Assembly: GCA_016789165.1 (NCBI GenBank) | Contig: JAEURL010000425.1 | Location: 1 to 7,226 of the forward strand | Origin: Anaerolineales bacterium | GTDB taxonomy: Bacteria > Chloroflexota > Anaerolineae > Anaerolineales > UBA6663 | Length of the DNA stretch: 7,226 nucleotides | Direction: 5' to 3' | In this document: in pieces, positions 1 to 6,559 of the stretch | Numbering within the stretch: position 1 is the stretch's first letter | Layout: each line of letters begins with the position of its first letter | Made by a program: the position numbers and the translations under genes | Notes under the pieces: generated by a model | Seen by the model: only the letters and a program-made list of their open reading frames with translations | What the model was told of the DNA's origin: nothing | Database searches by the model: none

Positions 1-691
1 CGGCCAGCATGGGCGGCACCACGGCCGCCACGTTGGGCAGCTCGAACAGGTCTTTGAGGGCCAGCCCGCCGGCCCCCAGCAGGGCCGGGATGGAGGCCAG
101 GAAGCTGAAGCGGGCCGCGGCCTTCCGGTCTAGCCCCACCAGCAGGCCGCCGGCGATGGTGGCGCCGGAGCGCGAGACGCCGGGCACCAGCGCCAACGCC
201 TGGCCCAGGCCCACCACCAGCGCGTCGCGCCAGGTCAGCTGCTCCAGGCCGTGGTCGCGCCGGCCGATCCGCTCCACGGCGTAGATCAGGCCCGAGAACG
301 CGATCAAAATGCCGACCACCACGTACGGCTGGGCGTGCAGGACCTCCACCCAGTCCTTGAACGCCACGCCGACCACGACCGCCGGCAGGGTGGCGACGAC
401 GATCAGCCAGCCCAGCCGGGCCTCCGGCGCCGCGAAGGGCTGGCGCGCGGCCAGGCCGGCCAGCACCGCGCGCAAGATGCCCCACAGGTCGCGCCAGAAA
501 TAGACGATCACGGCCAGCAGCGTGCCCCACTGCACCAGGATGTCGAACACGAACTTGGCCTGCTCGAACTCGGGGGTCAGCGTCCAGCCGAAGACGGCCG
601 GCGTGATGATCAGGTGGGCGGTGGAGGAGACCGGCAGGAATTCCGTCAGGCCCTGCACCAGGCCCAGGATGAGCGATTGCACGATGTCCAT
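1..691 (-). CDS. uppP: Undecaprenyl-diphosphatase UppP (BacA), C-terminus cut off by window edge
   Basis: This integral membrane enzyme dephosphorylates undecaprenyl pyrophosphate to undecaprenyl phosphate, recycling the lipid carrier for peptidoglycan and other surface polymers; overexpression gives bacitracin resistance in known homologs. My translation from the ATG at 691 begins MDIVQSLILGLVQGLTEFLP and is open to the window edge, about 230 residues of a family usually near 265-285. Both signature regions are visible: QGLTEFLPVSSTAH near residues 13-26 (the Q/E-rich motif with conserved Glu, Ser and His) and PGVSRSGATI near residues 165-180 (the conserved Arg motif). Hydrophobic segments alternate with short polar loops as expected. 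Translation is probably coupled to tgt: the start codon directly follows the tgt stop, and AAGAGG lies 5 bases upstream within tgt. Identity is secure; only the last few dozen residues are missing, because of the window end. Confidence 0.96.
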   Translation of the reverse strand, partial: MDIVQSLILGLVQGLTEFLPVSSTAHLIITPAVFGWTLTPEFEQAKFVFDILVQWGTLLAVIVYFWRDLWGILRAVLAGLAARQPFAAPEARLGWLIVVATLPAVVVGVAFKDWVEVLHAQPYVVVGILIAFSGLIYAVERIGRRDHGLEQLTWRDALVVGLGQALALVPGVSRSGATIAGGLLVGLDRKAAARFSFLASIPALLGAGGLALKDLFELPNVAAVVPPMLA

Positions 692-1819
692 TTAAGCCTC
701 TTCGTCCGCTTCGGCCGCGCCCACGGGCGTGTAGCCGGCCAGGAAGGCGTCCGCGTATTGCGCGAAGGTGCCGGCCAGGATGGCGGCGCGCATCTCGCGC
801 ATCAGGGTCAACAGCATGTGGACGTTGTGACGGGTCAGCAAGGTGGCGCCCAGGATCTCCTTGGCCGTCACCAGGTGGCGGAGATAAGCGCGCGTGAAGT
901 GCCGGCAGCAGTAGCAGGCGCAGCCGGCCTCCACCGGGCCGGGGTCACGCGCAAAGGTGGCGTTGTTCAGGTTCAGCCGGCCGGCGCGCGTCAGGGCCGC
1001 GCCGTTGCGCGCCAGGCGGGTCGGCAGGACGCAGTCGAAGATGTCCACGCCGCGCCGCACGCCGTTCACCAGGTCCTCCGGCGAGCCCACCCCCATCAGG
1101 TAGCGCGGCTTGCCGGCCGGCAGCAGCGGCTCCACCTCGTCCAAGGTGGCGTGCATCTGGGCCTTGGTCTCGCCCACCGCCAGCCCGCCGATGGCGTAGC
1201 CGGGGAAATCCAGGCCGGCCAGGAAGCGCGCCGAGGCCGCGCGCAGGTCCGGGAAGACCCCGCCCTGGACGATGCCGAACAGGGCCTGGTCCGGCCGGGC
1301 CTTGGCCCGCTGGCAGCGCTCGGCCCAGGCGTGGGTGCGGCGCAGGGCGGCCTCGTTGTAGGCCCGGTCCAGCGGCGGCGGGCACTCGTCGAAGGCCATG
1401 ATGATATCGGCGCCGAGCGCCTCCTGGATGGCAATCGACTTCTCCGGCGTGAAGCGGTGCGCCGAGCCGTCCAGGTGGCTGCGGAAGGTTACGCCGTCGT
1501 CGTCCACCTGGCGGATCTTGGCCAGCGAGAAGACCTGGAAGCCGCCCGAGTCGGTGAGCATGGGGCCGTCCCACTGCATGAAGCCGTGCAGGCCGCCCAG
1601 CTCGCGCACCAGCGCCTCGCCGGGGCGCAGGTAGAGGTGATAGGTGTTGCTCAGCACCAGCGTGGCGCCCAGCTCGTGCAGCTGCGCGGGCGTGAGCGCC
1701 TTGACCGTGGCCTGGGTGCCCACCGGCGCGAAGACCGGCGTGGGCAGGGGGCCGTGCGGGGTGTGGAACAGGCCGGCCCGTGCGCGGCCCGAGGTGGCGA
1801 GAAGCTCGAATTCGAACAT
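692..1819 (-). CDS. tgt: tRNA-guanine(34) transglycosylase (queuine tRNA-ribosyltransferase)
   Basis: Tgt exchanges guanine-34 in the anticodon of GUN tRNAs (Asp, Asn, His, Tyr) for the queuosine precursor preQ1 in the cytoplasm. The 375-residue product is full length for bacterial Tgt. Visible landmarks, numbered from the ATG at 1819, are TDSGGFQVFSL with catalytic Asp90, DECPPP with Asp144, the substrate-binding GIVQGG at 182-187, GGLAVGE at 211-217, LMGVG at 241-245, nucleophile Asp262 in DIFDC, and the zinc ligands Cys300, Cys302, Cys305 and His331, whose 26-residue Cys-His spacing matches the family. I chose the ATG at 1819 over an in-frame TTG at 1837 because MFEFELLAT is the usual family N-terminus and the extra six residues are not. 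No strong Shine-Dalgarno precedes it. It lies 84 bases after the SLC13 gene and directly abuts uppP. No other queuosine gene is in the window. Confidence 0.97.
   Translation of the reverse strand: MFEFELLATSGRARAGLFHTPHGPLPTPVFAPVGTQATVKALTPAQLHELGATLVLSNTYHLYLRPGEALVRELGGLHGFMQWDGPMLTDSGGFQVFSLAKIRQVDDDGVTFRSHLDGSAHRFTPEKSIAIQEALGADIIMAFDECPPPLDRAYNEAALRRTHAWAERCQRAKARPDQALFGIVQGGVFPDLRAASARFLAGLDFPGYAIGGLAVGETKAQMHATLDEVEPLLPAGKPRYLMGVGSPEDLVNGVRRGVDIFDCVLPTRLARNGAALTRAGRLNLNNATFARDPGPVEAGCACYCCRHFTRAYLRHLVTAKEILGATLLTRHNVHMLLTLMREMRAAILAGTFAQYADAFLAGYTPVGAAEADEEA
697..702 (-). promoter_or_regulatory. Ribosome binding site of uppP embedded in the tgt C-terminal codons
   Basis: On the minus strand AAGAGG stands 5 bases before the uppP ATG at 691. 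It is formed by the codons for the final acidic residues of tgt (Glu-Glu-Ala) just before its TAA stop. This supports the uppP start and suggests translational coupling. Seen directly; its use is inferred. Confidence 0.65.
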
Positions 1820-1903
1820 GATTGGACCGATGACCAATGCCGAACGACGAGGGCCGCCGGCGTTCAGCAGAAAGCGCGGACGGCCGGCGCTCGCCCTCCG
1901 CCG
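1820..1903 (-). other. 84-bp intergenic gap between the SLC13 gene and tgt
   Basis: The gap separates two genes of the same direction. It is GC-rich and carries an imperfect short hairpin (GAACG at 1842-1846 against CGTTC at 1861-1865, with two more inner pairs). I see no T-tract, no clear -35/-10 pair and no convincing Shine-Dalgarno before tgt. The two genes may be co-transcribed, but a separate weak tgt promoter cannot be excluded. Confidence 0.4.
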
Positions 1904-3700
1904 TCAGTGAATGCCCCAAAACACGGCCAGCCCGATCAGGAAGACCACCAGCAGCACCAGGGAGAGCGGCAGGCCCACGCGCGCGTAGTCGCCAAACTTG
2001 TAGCCGCCGGGGCCCATCACCAGCATGTTAGCCGAATGGCTGATGGGCGTCAGGAAGGCCATCGAGCAGCCCAGCGCCACGGCCATCGCCATCCCGCGCG
2101 GATCGGCCTGCAGGTGTTCGGCGGCCGCGATGGCGATGGGCGCCAGCACCACGGGCGTCACCTGGCCGCTCAGCACCTGGGTGAGCAAGGTGGCCAGCAG
2201 GAAGAGGCCGCCGGCCACGGCCAGCGGCCCCCAGCCGCCCAGCCCGCTGACGAGCCACTGGCCGATCAGGGCGGCGGCGCCGGTGCCGGCGATGGCGGTG
2301 CCCAACGGCAGCATGCCCGCGATCAGGAAGACCGACTTCCACTCGATGGACTCGTAGGCCTCGTCCATGCTCAAGCAGTTGAACAGCACCATCAGACAGG
2401 CCGCGGCGAAGGCCGCCTGGGCGATGGGCAGCAGGTTGGCGGCCGGCAGGATCACGGCCGCCGCGGTCAGGCCGAGGGCGACCCAGGCCCGGCGCGGCAG
2501 GGCGCCGGCCTCGCCCACGTCTTCCTCCAGCACCAGGAAGTTCGGATTCTTGCGCAGCTGCTGGATGCGCGAGCGCTGGCCCTGCATCAGCAGCGCGTCG
2601 CCGAAGCGCAGCGGGATCTCGGCCAGCGCGTCGCGCAGGGTGTTGCCCTCGCGCCAGATGGCCAGCACGCTCAGATTGTACCGGTCGCGGAACTGGATCT
2701 CACGCAGGGTCTTGCCGGCCAGCGACGAGCGCGGCGCCAGGGTCACCTCCACCAGGCTGATCTCGTCGGAAGCCAGCTGGCCGGTCCAGCCGGGGTCTTC
2801 GGTGAAGATCAGGCCGTAGGCCTCCAGTTCCTGCGGGTCGATATGACCCGTGAAGAGCACCACATCGCCTTCGCGCACCACCTCCGAGCGCGCCGGGGCC
2901 AGGTTGATGGCGCCGCCGCGCGACAGGCCGAGCACGTTCAGGCCCAGCTTGCCGCCCCAGCCGCCGGCGGCCAGGCTCAGGCCGGCCAGGGCCGCGCCGG
3001 GCTTGACGTACACGGCCCGCACCAGCTCGCGCATCTGGTAGGCCTCCGCCAGGCTGTTGCCCGGCCGCAGGCTCTCGCGGCCCTCGCGCACGCGCACCGG
3101 CAGCAGCCGCTGGCCGAAGACGGCCAGAAAGCCGATGCCGGCCAGGGCCATCGGCAGGCCGACCAGCGCGAAATCCAGCACGCCGTACGGCTGGTAATGG
3201 TTCTCGGCCAGGGTGTTGCTGACCAGGATATTGGCGGTGGTGAAGAGCGTGGCCATGCCGCCCAGCAGCGAGCCGAAGGAGAGCGGGATGAGCAGCTTGG
3301 AGGGCGGCAGCTGCCGCTGGCGCGCCAGGCCGATGGTGACCGGCAGCACCACGGCCGCGGCCGCGATGTTGTTCATCACCAGCGAGAGCACGGCCGTGGC
3401 CACGGTCACCACCAGCACGGTGCGGGTCTCGCCGCCGGCCGCCGCCTGCTGCAGGCGCTGGCCCAGCCAGCGGGTGGCCCCGGTGCGCTCCAGGCCGTCG
3501 GTGATGATGAACAGGGCCAGGATGGTGATGACGGCGTTGCGGCTGAAGCCCGCGAACAGGTCGGCCGGCGCCACCAGCCCGGTCAGGCCCAGGACCACCA
3601 GCAGCAGCAGGGCCAACAGATCCGGCCGCAGCCGCTCCGTGATCAGCAGCAGCGCGGCGGCTCCGACCAGCGCCAGCACCAGGGCAATTGGAAGGGTCAT
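1904..3700 (-). CDS. SLC13 (DASS)-family anion permease with two central TrkA-C domains
   Basis: This predicted inner-membrane carrier belongs to the SLC13/ArsB-like superfamily, whose members with inserted RCK_C domains (as in E. coli YfbS) are thought to move dicarboxylates, sulfate or other anions; the substrate cannot be read from the sequence. The 598 residues fall into an N-terminal membrane half (about 1-200) with MNN at 109-111 and the re-entrant signature GGMATLFTTANILV at 147-160, a soluble centre (about 215-392) that resembles two tandem TrkA-C ligand-binding domains (GDVVLFTG near 278-285, FGDALLMQG near 366-374), and a C-terminal membrane half (about 403-597) with QVTPVVLAPIAIAAAE at 513-527 and LTPISHSANMLVMGPGGY at 550-567. 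The length is typical for the architecture. The ATG at 3700 has no Shine-Dalgarno and lies 12 bases after a TATAAT box, so a nearly leaderless mRNA is likely. It is divergent from alr. Family assignment is firm, substrate unknown. Confidence 0.92.
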   Translation of the reverse strand: MTLPIALVLALVGAAALLLITERLRPDLLALLLLVVLGLTGLVAPADLFAGFSRNAVITILALFIITDGLERTGATRWLGQRLQQAAAGGETRTVLVVTVATAVLSLVMNNIAAAAVVLPVTIGLARQRQLPPSKLLIPLSFGSLLGGMATLFTTANILVSNTLAENHYQPYGVLDFALVGLPMALAGIGFLAVFGQRLLPVRVREGRESLRPGNSLAEAYQMRELVRAVYVKPGAALAGLSLAAGGWGGKLGLNVLGLSRGGAINLAPARSEVVREGDVVLFTGHIDPQELEAYGLIFTEDPGWTGQLASDEISLVEVTLAPRSSLAGKTLREIQFRDRYNLSVLAIWREGNTLRDALAEIPLRFGDALLMQGQRSRIQQLRKNPNFLVLEEDVGEAGALPRRAWVALGLTAAAVILPAANLLPIAQAAFAAACLMVLFNCLSMDEAYESIEWKSVFLIAGMLPLGTAIAGTGAAALIGQWLVSGLGGWGPLAVAGGLFLLATLLTQVLSGQVTPVVLAPIAIAAAEHLQADPRGMAMAVALGCSMAFLTPISHSANMLVMGPGGYKFGDYARVGLPLSLVLLVVFLIGLAVFWGIH

Positions 3701-3710
3701 AGGCCGGGGC

Positions 3711-3720
3711 GATTATAATC
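3711..3720. promoter_or_regulatory. Palindromic, bidirectional -10 element shared by alr and the SLC13 gene
   Basis: The 10-bp sequence GATTATAATC equals its own reverse complement, so a perfect TATAAT occurs on the plus strand (3714-3719) and on the minus strand (3717-3712). It is an AT island in the 25-bp gap between two divergent start codons. Six bases separate the plus-strand box from the alr ATG, placing the expected start of transcription at or next to the A of the ATG. Eleven bases separate the minus-strand box from the SLC13 ATG, predicting a leader of about 5 bases. A weak TTGGAA at 3688-3693 is 20 bp from the plus box, longer than ideal; no good -35 is seen for the minus box. Promoter function is inferred. 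Confidence 0.75.
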
Positions 3721-3725
3721 CACGC

Positions 3726-4847
3726 ATGCTCCCCCTTACCTGGCTGGAAATTGATCTTGAGGCGATCCGCGCCAACGTCCGCCGCATGGCGGCGCTGACC
3801 GGCACGCGCGTAATGGCGATCGTGAAGGCCAACGCCTACGGGCACGGCGCGCCGGCCGTGGCCCAGGCGGCGGCCGAGGCCGGCGCGGCCTGGCTGGGCG
3901 TGGCCCGCGCCGACGAGGGGCTGGCCCTGCGCGCGGCCGGCCTGGGCCTGCCGATCCTGGTGCTGGGCCACACGCCGCCGGCCCTGGCCGCCGAGGCCCT
4001 CAGCCAGGACCTGACGTTGACGGTGGTGGAGGCCGAGGCCGGCCAAGCGTACGCGGCTGCCGCGCAGGCCCTGGGCCGGCCGGCCCGCGTGCATCTCAAG
4101 GTGGACACCGGCATGGGCCGGCTGGGGGTCCGGCCGGAGGCCGCGCCGGAGCTTTATCGCGCTCTGCGCGCCCTGCCCGGCCTGGAGGTGGAGGGCGTCT
4201 TCACCCACTTCGCCCGCGCCGACGAAGCCCTGGCCGAGACGGACGGCTTAACGGCCGCCCGCCAGCTGGCGCGCTTCACCGAGGTCCTCCAGGCGCTGGA
4301 GGCGCCGCCGGCCCTGCGGCACGCCGCCAACTCCGCCGCCGCGCTCACCCTGCCGGGCGCGCGTCTGGACTTTGTGCGCATGGGCATCGCGCTGTACGGC
4401 CTGCATCCCTCGCCGGATGTGCCCTGCCCGCCCGGCTTCCGGCCGGTGCTGACCTGGAAGGCCCAGGTAGCCCAGGTCAAATCCCTGCCGGCCGGCCACG
4501 GCATCAGCTACGGCCACTACTACGTCACCCAGGCCCCGGAGACGGTGGCCATCGTCACGGTCGGATATGCGGATGGTTACCGTCGGGCCTTGCATATCAA
4601 CGAGGTGCTGATCCACGGCCAGCGCGCCCCGGTGCGCGGGCGGGTGTGCATGGACCAGATCATCGTCGGCGTGACGCACCTCCCCGGGGTGCGGCCCGGC
4701 GACGAGGCGGTGCTGCTGGGTGAACAGGCCGGCCCGGACGGCCGGGTGGAGGCGCTGACGGCCGACGACCTGGCCGAGAAGTGGAAGACCATCAACTACG
4801 ACGTGACCAGCGGCATCCTGCCGCGCGTCGCCCGGCTCTCCCGGTAA
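3726..4847 (+). CDS. alr: Alanine racemase
   Basis: This PLP-dependent enzyme interconverts L- and D-alanine in the cytoplasm and supplies D-alanine for the peptidoglycan stem peptide. The 373-residue product has the family's normal length and order: an N-terminal TIM barrel with LEIDLEAIRANV at 7-18 and the PLP-binding Lys34 in VKANAYGHG, THFARAD at 160-166, HAANSA at 199-204, FVRMGIALYG at 216-225 with the pyridine-contacting Arg218, then a beta-rich C-terminal domain with the catalytic Tyr281 in VGYADGYRR, VCMDQ at 307-311 and INYDVTSGILPRV near 356-368. The frame is open upstream, but the ATG at 3726 is chosen because MLPLTWLEIDLEAI matches the family N-terminus and everything before it is antisense to the SLC13 gene. 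No Shine-Dalgarno is present; a TATAAT box 6 bases upstream predicts a leaderless transcript. A GC hairpin follows 5 bases after the stop. Confidence 0.97.
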   Translation: MLPLTWLEIDLEAIRANVRRMAALTGTRVMAIVKANAYGHGAPAVAQAAAEAGAAWLGVARADEGLALRAAGLGLPILVLGHTPPALAAEALSQDLTLTVVEAEAGQAYAAAAQALGRPARVHLKVDTGMGRLGVRPEAAPELYRALRALPGLEVEGVFTHFARADEALAETDGLTAARQLARFTEVLQALEAPPALRHAANSAAALTLPGARLDFVRMGIALYGLHPSPDVPCPPGFRPVLTWKAQVAQVKSLPAGHGISYGHYYVTQAPETVAIVTVGYADGYRRALHINEVLIHGQRAPVRGRVCMDQIIVGVTHLPGVRPGDEAVLLGEQAGPDGRVEALTADDLAEKWKTINYDVTSGILPRVARLSR

Positions 4848-4852
4848 CGAAA

Positions 4853-4891
4853 GCCGGCGGCGCCTCTCCCCGGAAGCGCCGCGCCGCCGGC
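4853..4891 (+). terminator. Strong GC hairpin after alr (terminator-like, no T-tract)
   Basis: GCCGGCGGCGC at 4853-4863 pairs perfectly over 11 bp with GCGCCGCCGGC at 4881-4891, leaving a 17-base loop. A competing shorter stem is possible between GGCGC at 4859-4863 and GCGCC at 4876-4880. It begins 5 bases after the alr stop and ends 35 bases before the chosen pit start. No run of T follows on the plus strand, so it may be a weak terminator, a transcript-stabilising 3' structure or a processing point that uncouples alr from pit-DUF47. The structure is seen; its role is inferred. Confidence 0.45.
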
Positions 4892-4916
4892 CGCCGTTGA
4901 AGCGTGATTGCGGATT

Positions 4917-4922
4917 GGGAAG
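4917..4922 (+). promoter_or_regulatory. Probable ribosome binding site deciding the pit start
   Basis: GGGAAG lies 4 bases before the GTG at 4927. The earlier in-frame starts (TTG at 4897 and TTG at 4915) have no comparable site, and the residues they would add are polar and do not resemble the family N-terminus. This favours the GTG start; the match to a Shine-Dalgarno is moderate. Confidence 0.45.
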
Positions 4923-4926
4923 CGGC

Positions 4927-5904
4927 GTGCTCACCGTCCTCATTGCTGTCGCTCTGTTGAACGCGTTTTTCGCCGGCTTTCACGGCTCGGCCGCGGTGGT
5001 GGCCACCGTGATCTCCTCGCGCGCGCTGCCGCCCCGCCTGGCGCTGGCCCTGGCGGCGGCGGCGGCCTGTCTCGGCCCGCTGGTGCTGGGCACGGCCGTG
5101 GCCGACACCTTCAGCCGGCAGCTGGTGGTGCCGGGCGCGCTGAGCCTTCTGGTGCTGGTGTGCGGGCTGGCGGCCGCCATCAGCTGGGTGGGGTTCACCT
5201 GGGCGGTCGGCCTGCCGTGCTCGGCCTCCCAGGCGCTGGTGGGCGGCCTGCTGGGCGCTGTCACCGTGGCCGCCGGCCCGGCCGCCGTGCTCTGGAATGG
5301 CCTGCTAAAAGTGCTGATCGGCTTGTTTATCTCGCCGCCGCTGGGCCTGCTCACGGGCCTGGCCGTCATGGCCGGCGTGTTGTTCCTGGCCCACTGGGCC
5401 ACACCGCGCGCCAACCAGGCCTTCAAACAGCTGCAGCTGCTCACCTCGCTGGCGCTGGCGCTGGTGGTCGGTTCCAACGACGCCCAGAAGCTGATGGGCC
5501 TGATCACGCTCGGCCTGGTGCTGGCCGGCCGCCAAACGGGCTTCGCGGTGCCGGTCTGGGTCAGCCTGGCCAGCGCCGGCGCGTTCGCGCTGGGCATGTT
5601 GTCCGGCGGCTACCGCCTGATCCGCACGCTGGGGGGCCGCATCTTCCGCATCCGGCCCGTGCACGCCTTCAGCGCCCAGCTGGCGGCCACGGCCGTCATC
5701 AGCGCGGCCAGCCTGGCCGGCCTGCCGGTGAGCAGCACCCAGGTGATCAGCACCGCCATTTTCGGCGTCGGCTCGGCGCAGCGGGTGGCCCAGGTGCGCT
5801 GGCAGGTGGCCGGCGAGATGATCGCGGCCTGGGCGTTGACCATCCCGGCCACGGCCGTGCTGGCCGGGGCGCTGTTCTGGATCTTGAAAGGATGGGTGGC
5901 ATAA
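4927..5904 (+). CDS. Pit-family inorganic phosphate transporter
   Basis: Members of this family are inner-membrane carriers that take up phosphate with a proton, sodium ion or metal-phosphate complex. The 325-residue product is hydrophobic throughout, with the two inverted halves expected of the family. The second half keeps the core signature, SNDAQK at 183-188, and GLPVSSTQVIS at 265-275 followed by FGVGSAQRVAQVRW at 279-292. In the first half the matching segments are GFHGSAAVVATVISSRAL at 17-34 and GLPCSASQALVGG at 95-107. The usual Asp and Asn of the GFHDxAN-type motif are replaced by Gly20 and Ala23, which is unusual for a working transporter and may change ion coupling or substrate. 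The GTG at 4927 is preferred over TTG at 4897. The stop overlaps the start of the DUF47 gene by one base, so the two are almost certainly co-expressed. Family call is firm; phosphate as substrate is inferred from family and neighbour. Confidence 0.9.
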   Translation: MLTVLIAVALLNAFFAGFHGSAAVVATVISSRALPPRLALALAAAAACLGPLVLGTAVADTFSRQLVVPGALSLLVLVCGLAAAISWVGFTWAVGLPCSASQALVGGLLGAVTVAAGPAAVLWNGLLKVLIGLFISPPLGLLTGLAVMAGVLFLAHWATPRANQAFKQLQLLTSLALALVVGSNDAQKLMGLITLGLVLAGRQTGFAVPVWVSLASAGAFALGMLSGGYRLIRTLGGRIFRIRPVHAFSAQLAATAVISAASLAGLPVSSTQVISTAIFGVGSAQRVAQVRWQVAGEMIAAWALTIPATAVLAGALFWILKGWVA

Positions 5905-6533
5905 TGTGGAAACGCCTGTTCCGGCGCAAGTCCAAACCGGACGTCTTCGTGCGCATGATCTGCGAGCAGGCCGGGCACACCCAGCGCGGCATGGAGGCCC
6001 TGCACGCGTACATGAAGGAGCCCGGCGAGGCCCTGGCCCAGCAGGTGCGTTCAGCCGAGAAGGACGCCGACGAGGTGCGCCGGCTGCTGATCGACGAGCT
6101 CAACCGCTCGTTCATCACGCCCTTTGACCGCGAGGACCTGTTCGCCCTCTCGCGCGCCATCGACGACGTGCTGGATTACGCCGACACCACCGTGGAAGAG
6201 ATGGTCACCCTCGGGGTGACGCCCAACCCCTACCTGGTGCGGATGGTCTCCCTGCTGCGCGACGCGGCCGAGGAGATCAACCGCGGCGTCCAGCGCCTGG
6301 TGGACCGGCCGAGCGTGGCCAACGAGCACGCGGTGCGCGCCAAGGCCCTGGAGAACCGGGTGGAGTCCGTCTACCGGGAGGCGGTGGGGGCCCTGTTCAG
6401 CGGCCCGCGCGACGTGGACCACGTGGTGGAGATGCTCAAGCTGCGCGAGATCTACCGGCACCTGTCCAACGCCGCCGACCGCGGCGACGAGGCCGCCAAC
6501 GTCATCGCCGACATTGTGGTCAAACAGATGTAG
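5904..6533 (+). CDS. DUF47 (PhoU-like) protein, partner of the Pit transporter
   Basis: DUF47 proteins are cytoplasmic, all-helical relatives of PhoU that are commonly encoded beside Pit transporters and are thought to regulate or assist them. The 209-residue product is typical in length. It opens with a basic stretch (MWKRLFRRKSK), then shows long amphipathic helices rich in Glu, Asp and Arg. Recognisable segments are SAEKDADEVRRLLIDELN near 50-67, TPFDREDLFALSRAIDDVLDY at 72-92, which carries the acidic metal-binding-type motif, and REIYRHLSNAADRGDEAANV at 181-200, the mirrored second motif. There is no signal peptide or membrane segment. The ATG at 5904 overlaps the pit stop (TAATG), and GGGTGG 4 bases upstream can serve for ribosome binding; an ATG at 5892 in the same frame is less likely because it sits directly on an AAAGGA. 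The order pit then DUF47 is the reverse of the commoner DUF47-pit arrangement. Confidence 0.92.
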   Translation: MWKRLFRRKSKPDVFVRMICEQAGHTQRGMEALHAYMKEPGEALAQQVRSAEKDADEVRRLLIDELNRSFITPFDREDLFALSRAIDDVLDYADTTVEEMVTLGVTPNPYLVRMVSLLRDAAEEINRGVQRLVDRPSVANEHAVRAKALENRVESVYREAVGALFSGPRDVDHVVEMLKLREIYRHLSNAADRGDEAANVIADIVVKQM

Positions 6534-6534
6534 C

Positions 6535-6559
6535 CGCCGGCCCCGCCGTCAGGCCGGCG
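6535..6559. terminator. GC hairpin between convergent genes, possible bidirectional transcript end
   Basis: CGCCGGCC at 6535-6542 pairs over 8 bp with GGCCGGCG at 6552-6559, leaving a 9-base loop. It starts just after the DUF47 stop and covers the stop codon of the convergent oxidoreductase gene. Only 15 bp separate the two stop codons. No T-tract flanks it on either strand, and GCCGGC-type sequences are very common in this window, so a chance hairpin is possible. Confidence 0.35.

Noticed and set aside
1820..1837. TTG start adding six residues to tgt
   Set aside because: The family N-terminus MFEFEL starts at the ATG at 1819, and the TTG has no clear ribosome binding site.
1842..1865. Imperfect hairpin in the SLC13-tgt gap as a terminator
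   Set aside because: The stem is short and interrupted and no T-tract follows on the minus strand.
251..3718. A stop-free plus-strand frame of 1155 codons antisense to tgt and the SLC13 gene
   Set aside because: Its product is low-complexity (rich in Gln, His, Arg, Gly, Ala) and mirrors the codon bias of two well-recognised minus-strand genes; no family features are visible.
3213..3725. N-terminal extension of alr
   Set aside because: The frame is open, but this part is antisense to the SLC13 gene and the alanine racemase N-terminus matches the start at 3726.
2700..4208. A 502-codon minus-strand open frame covering the start of alr and the SLC13 gene
   Set aside because: It is antisense to alr and out of frame with the SLC13 gene, with repetitive Ala/Gly/Arg composition and no recognisable domain.
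4897..4926. TTG start adding ten residues to the Pit transporter
   Set aside because: The extra residues are polar, lack a ribosome binding site and sit only 5 bases after the hairpin; the GTG at 4927 has GGGAAG upstream.
4908..5903. Upstream in-frame extension of the DUF47 reading frame through pit
   Set aside because: It is the +1 frame shadow of pit, with Gly/Arg/Pro-rich composition; the DUF47 family similarity begins at the ATG at 5904.
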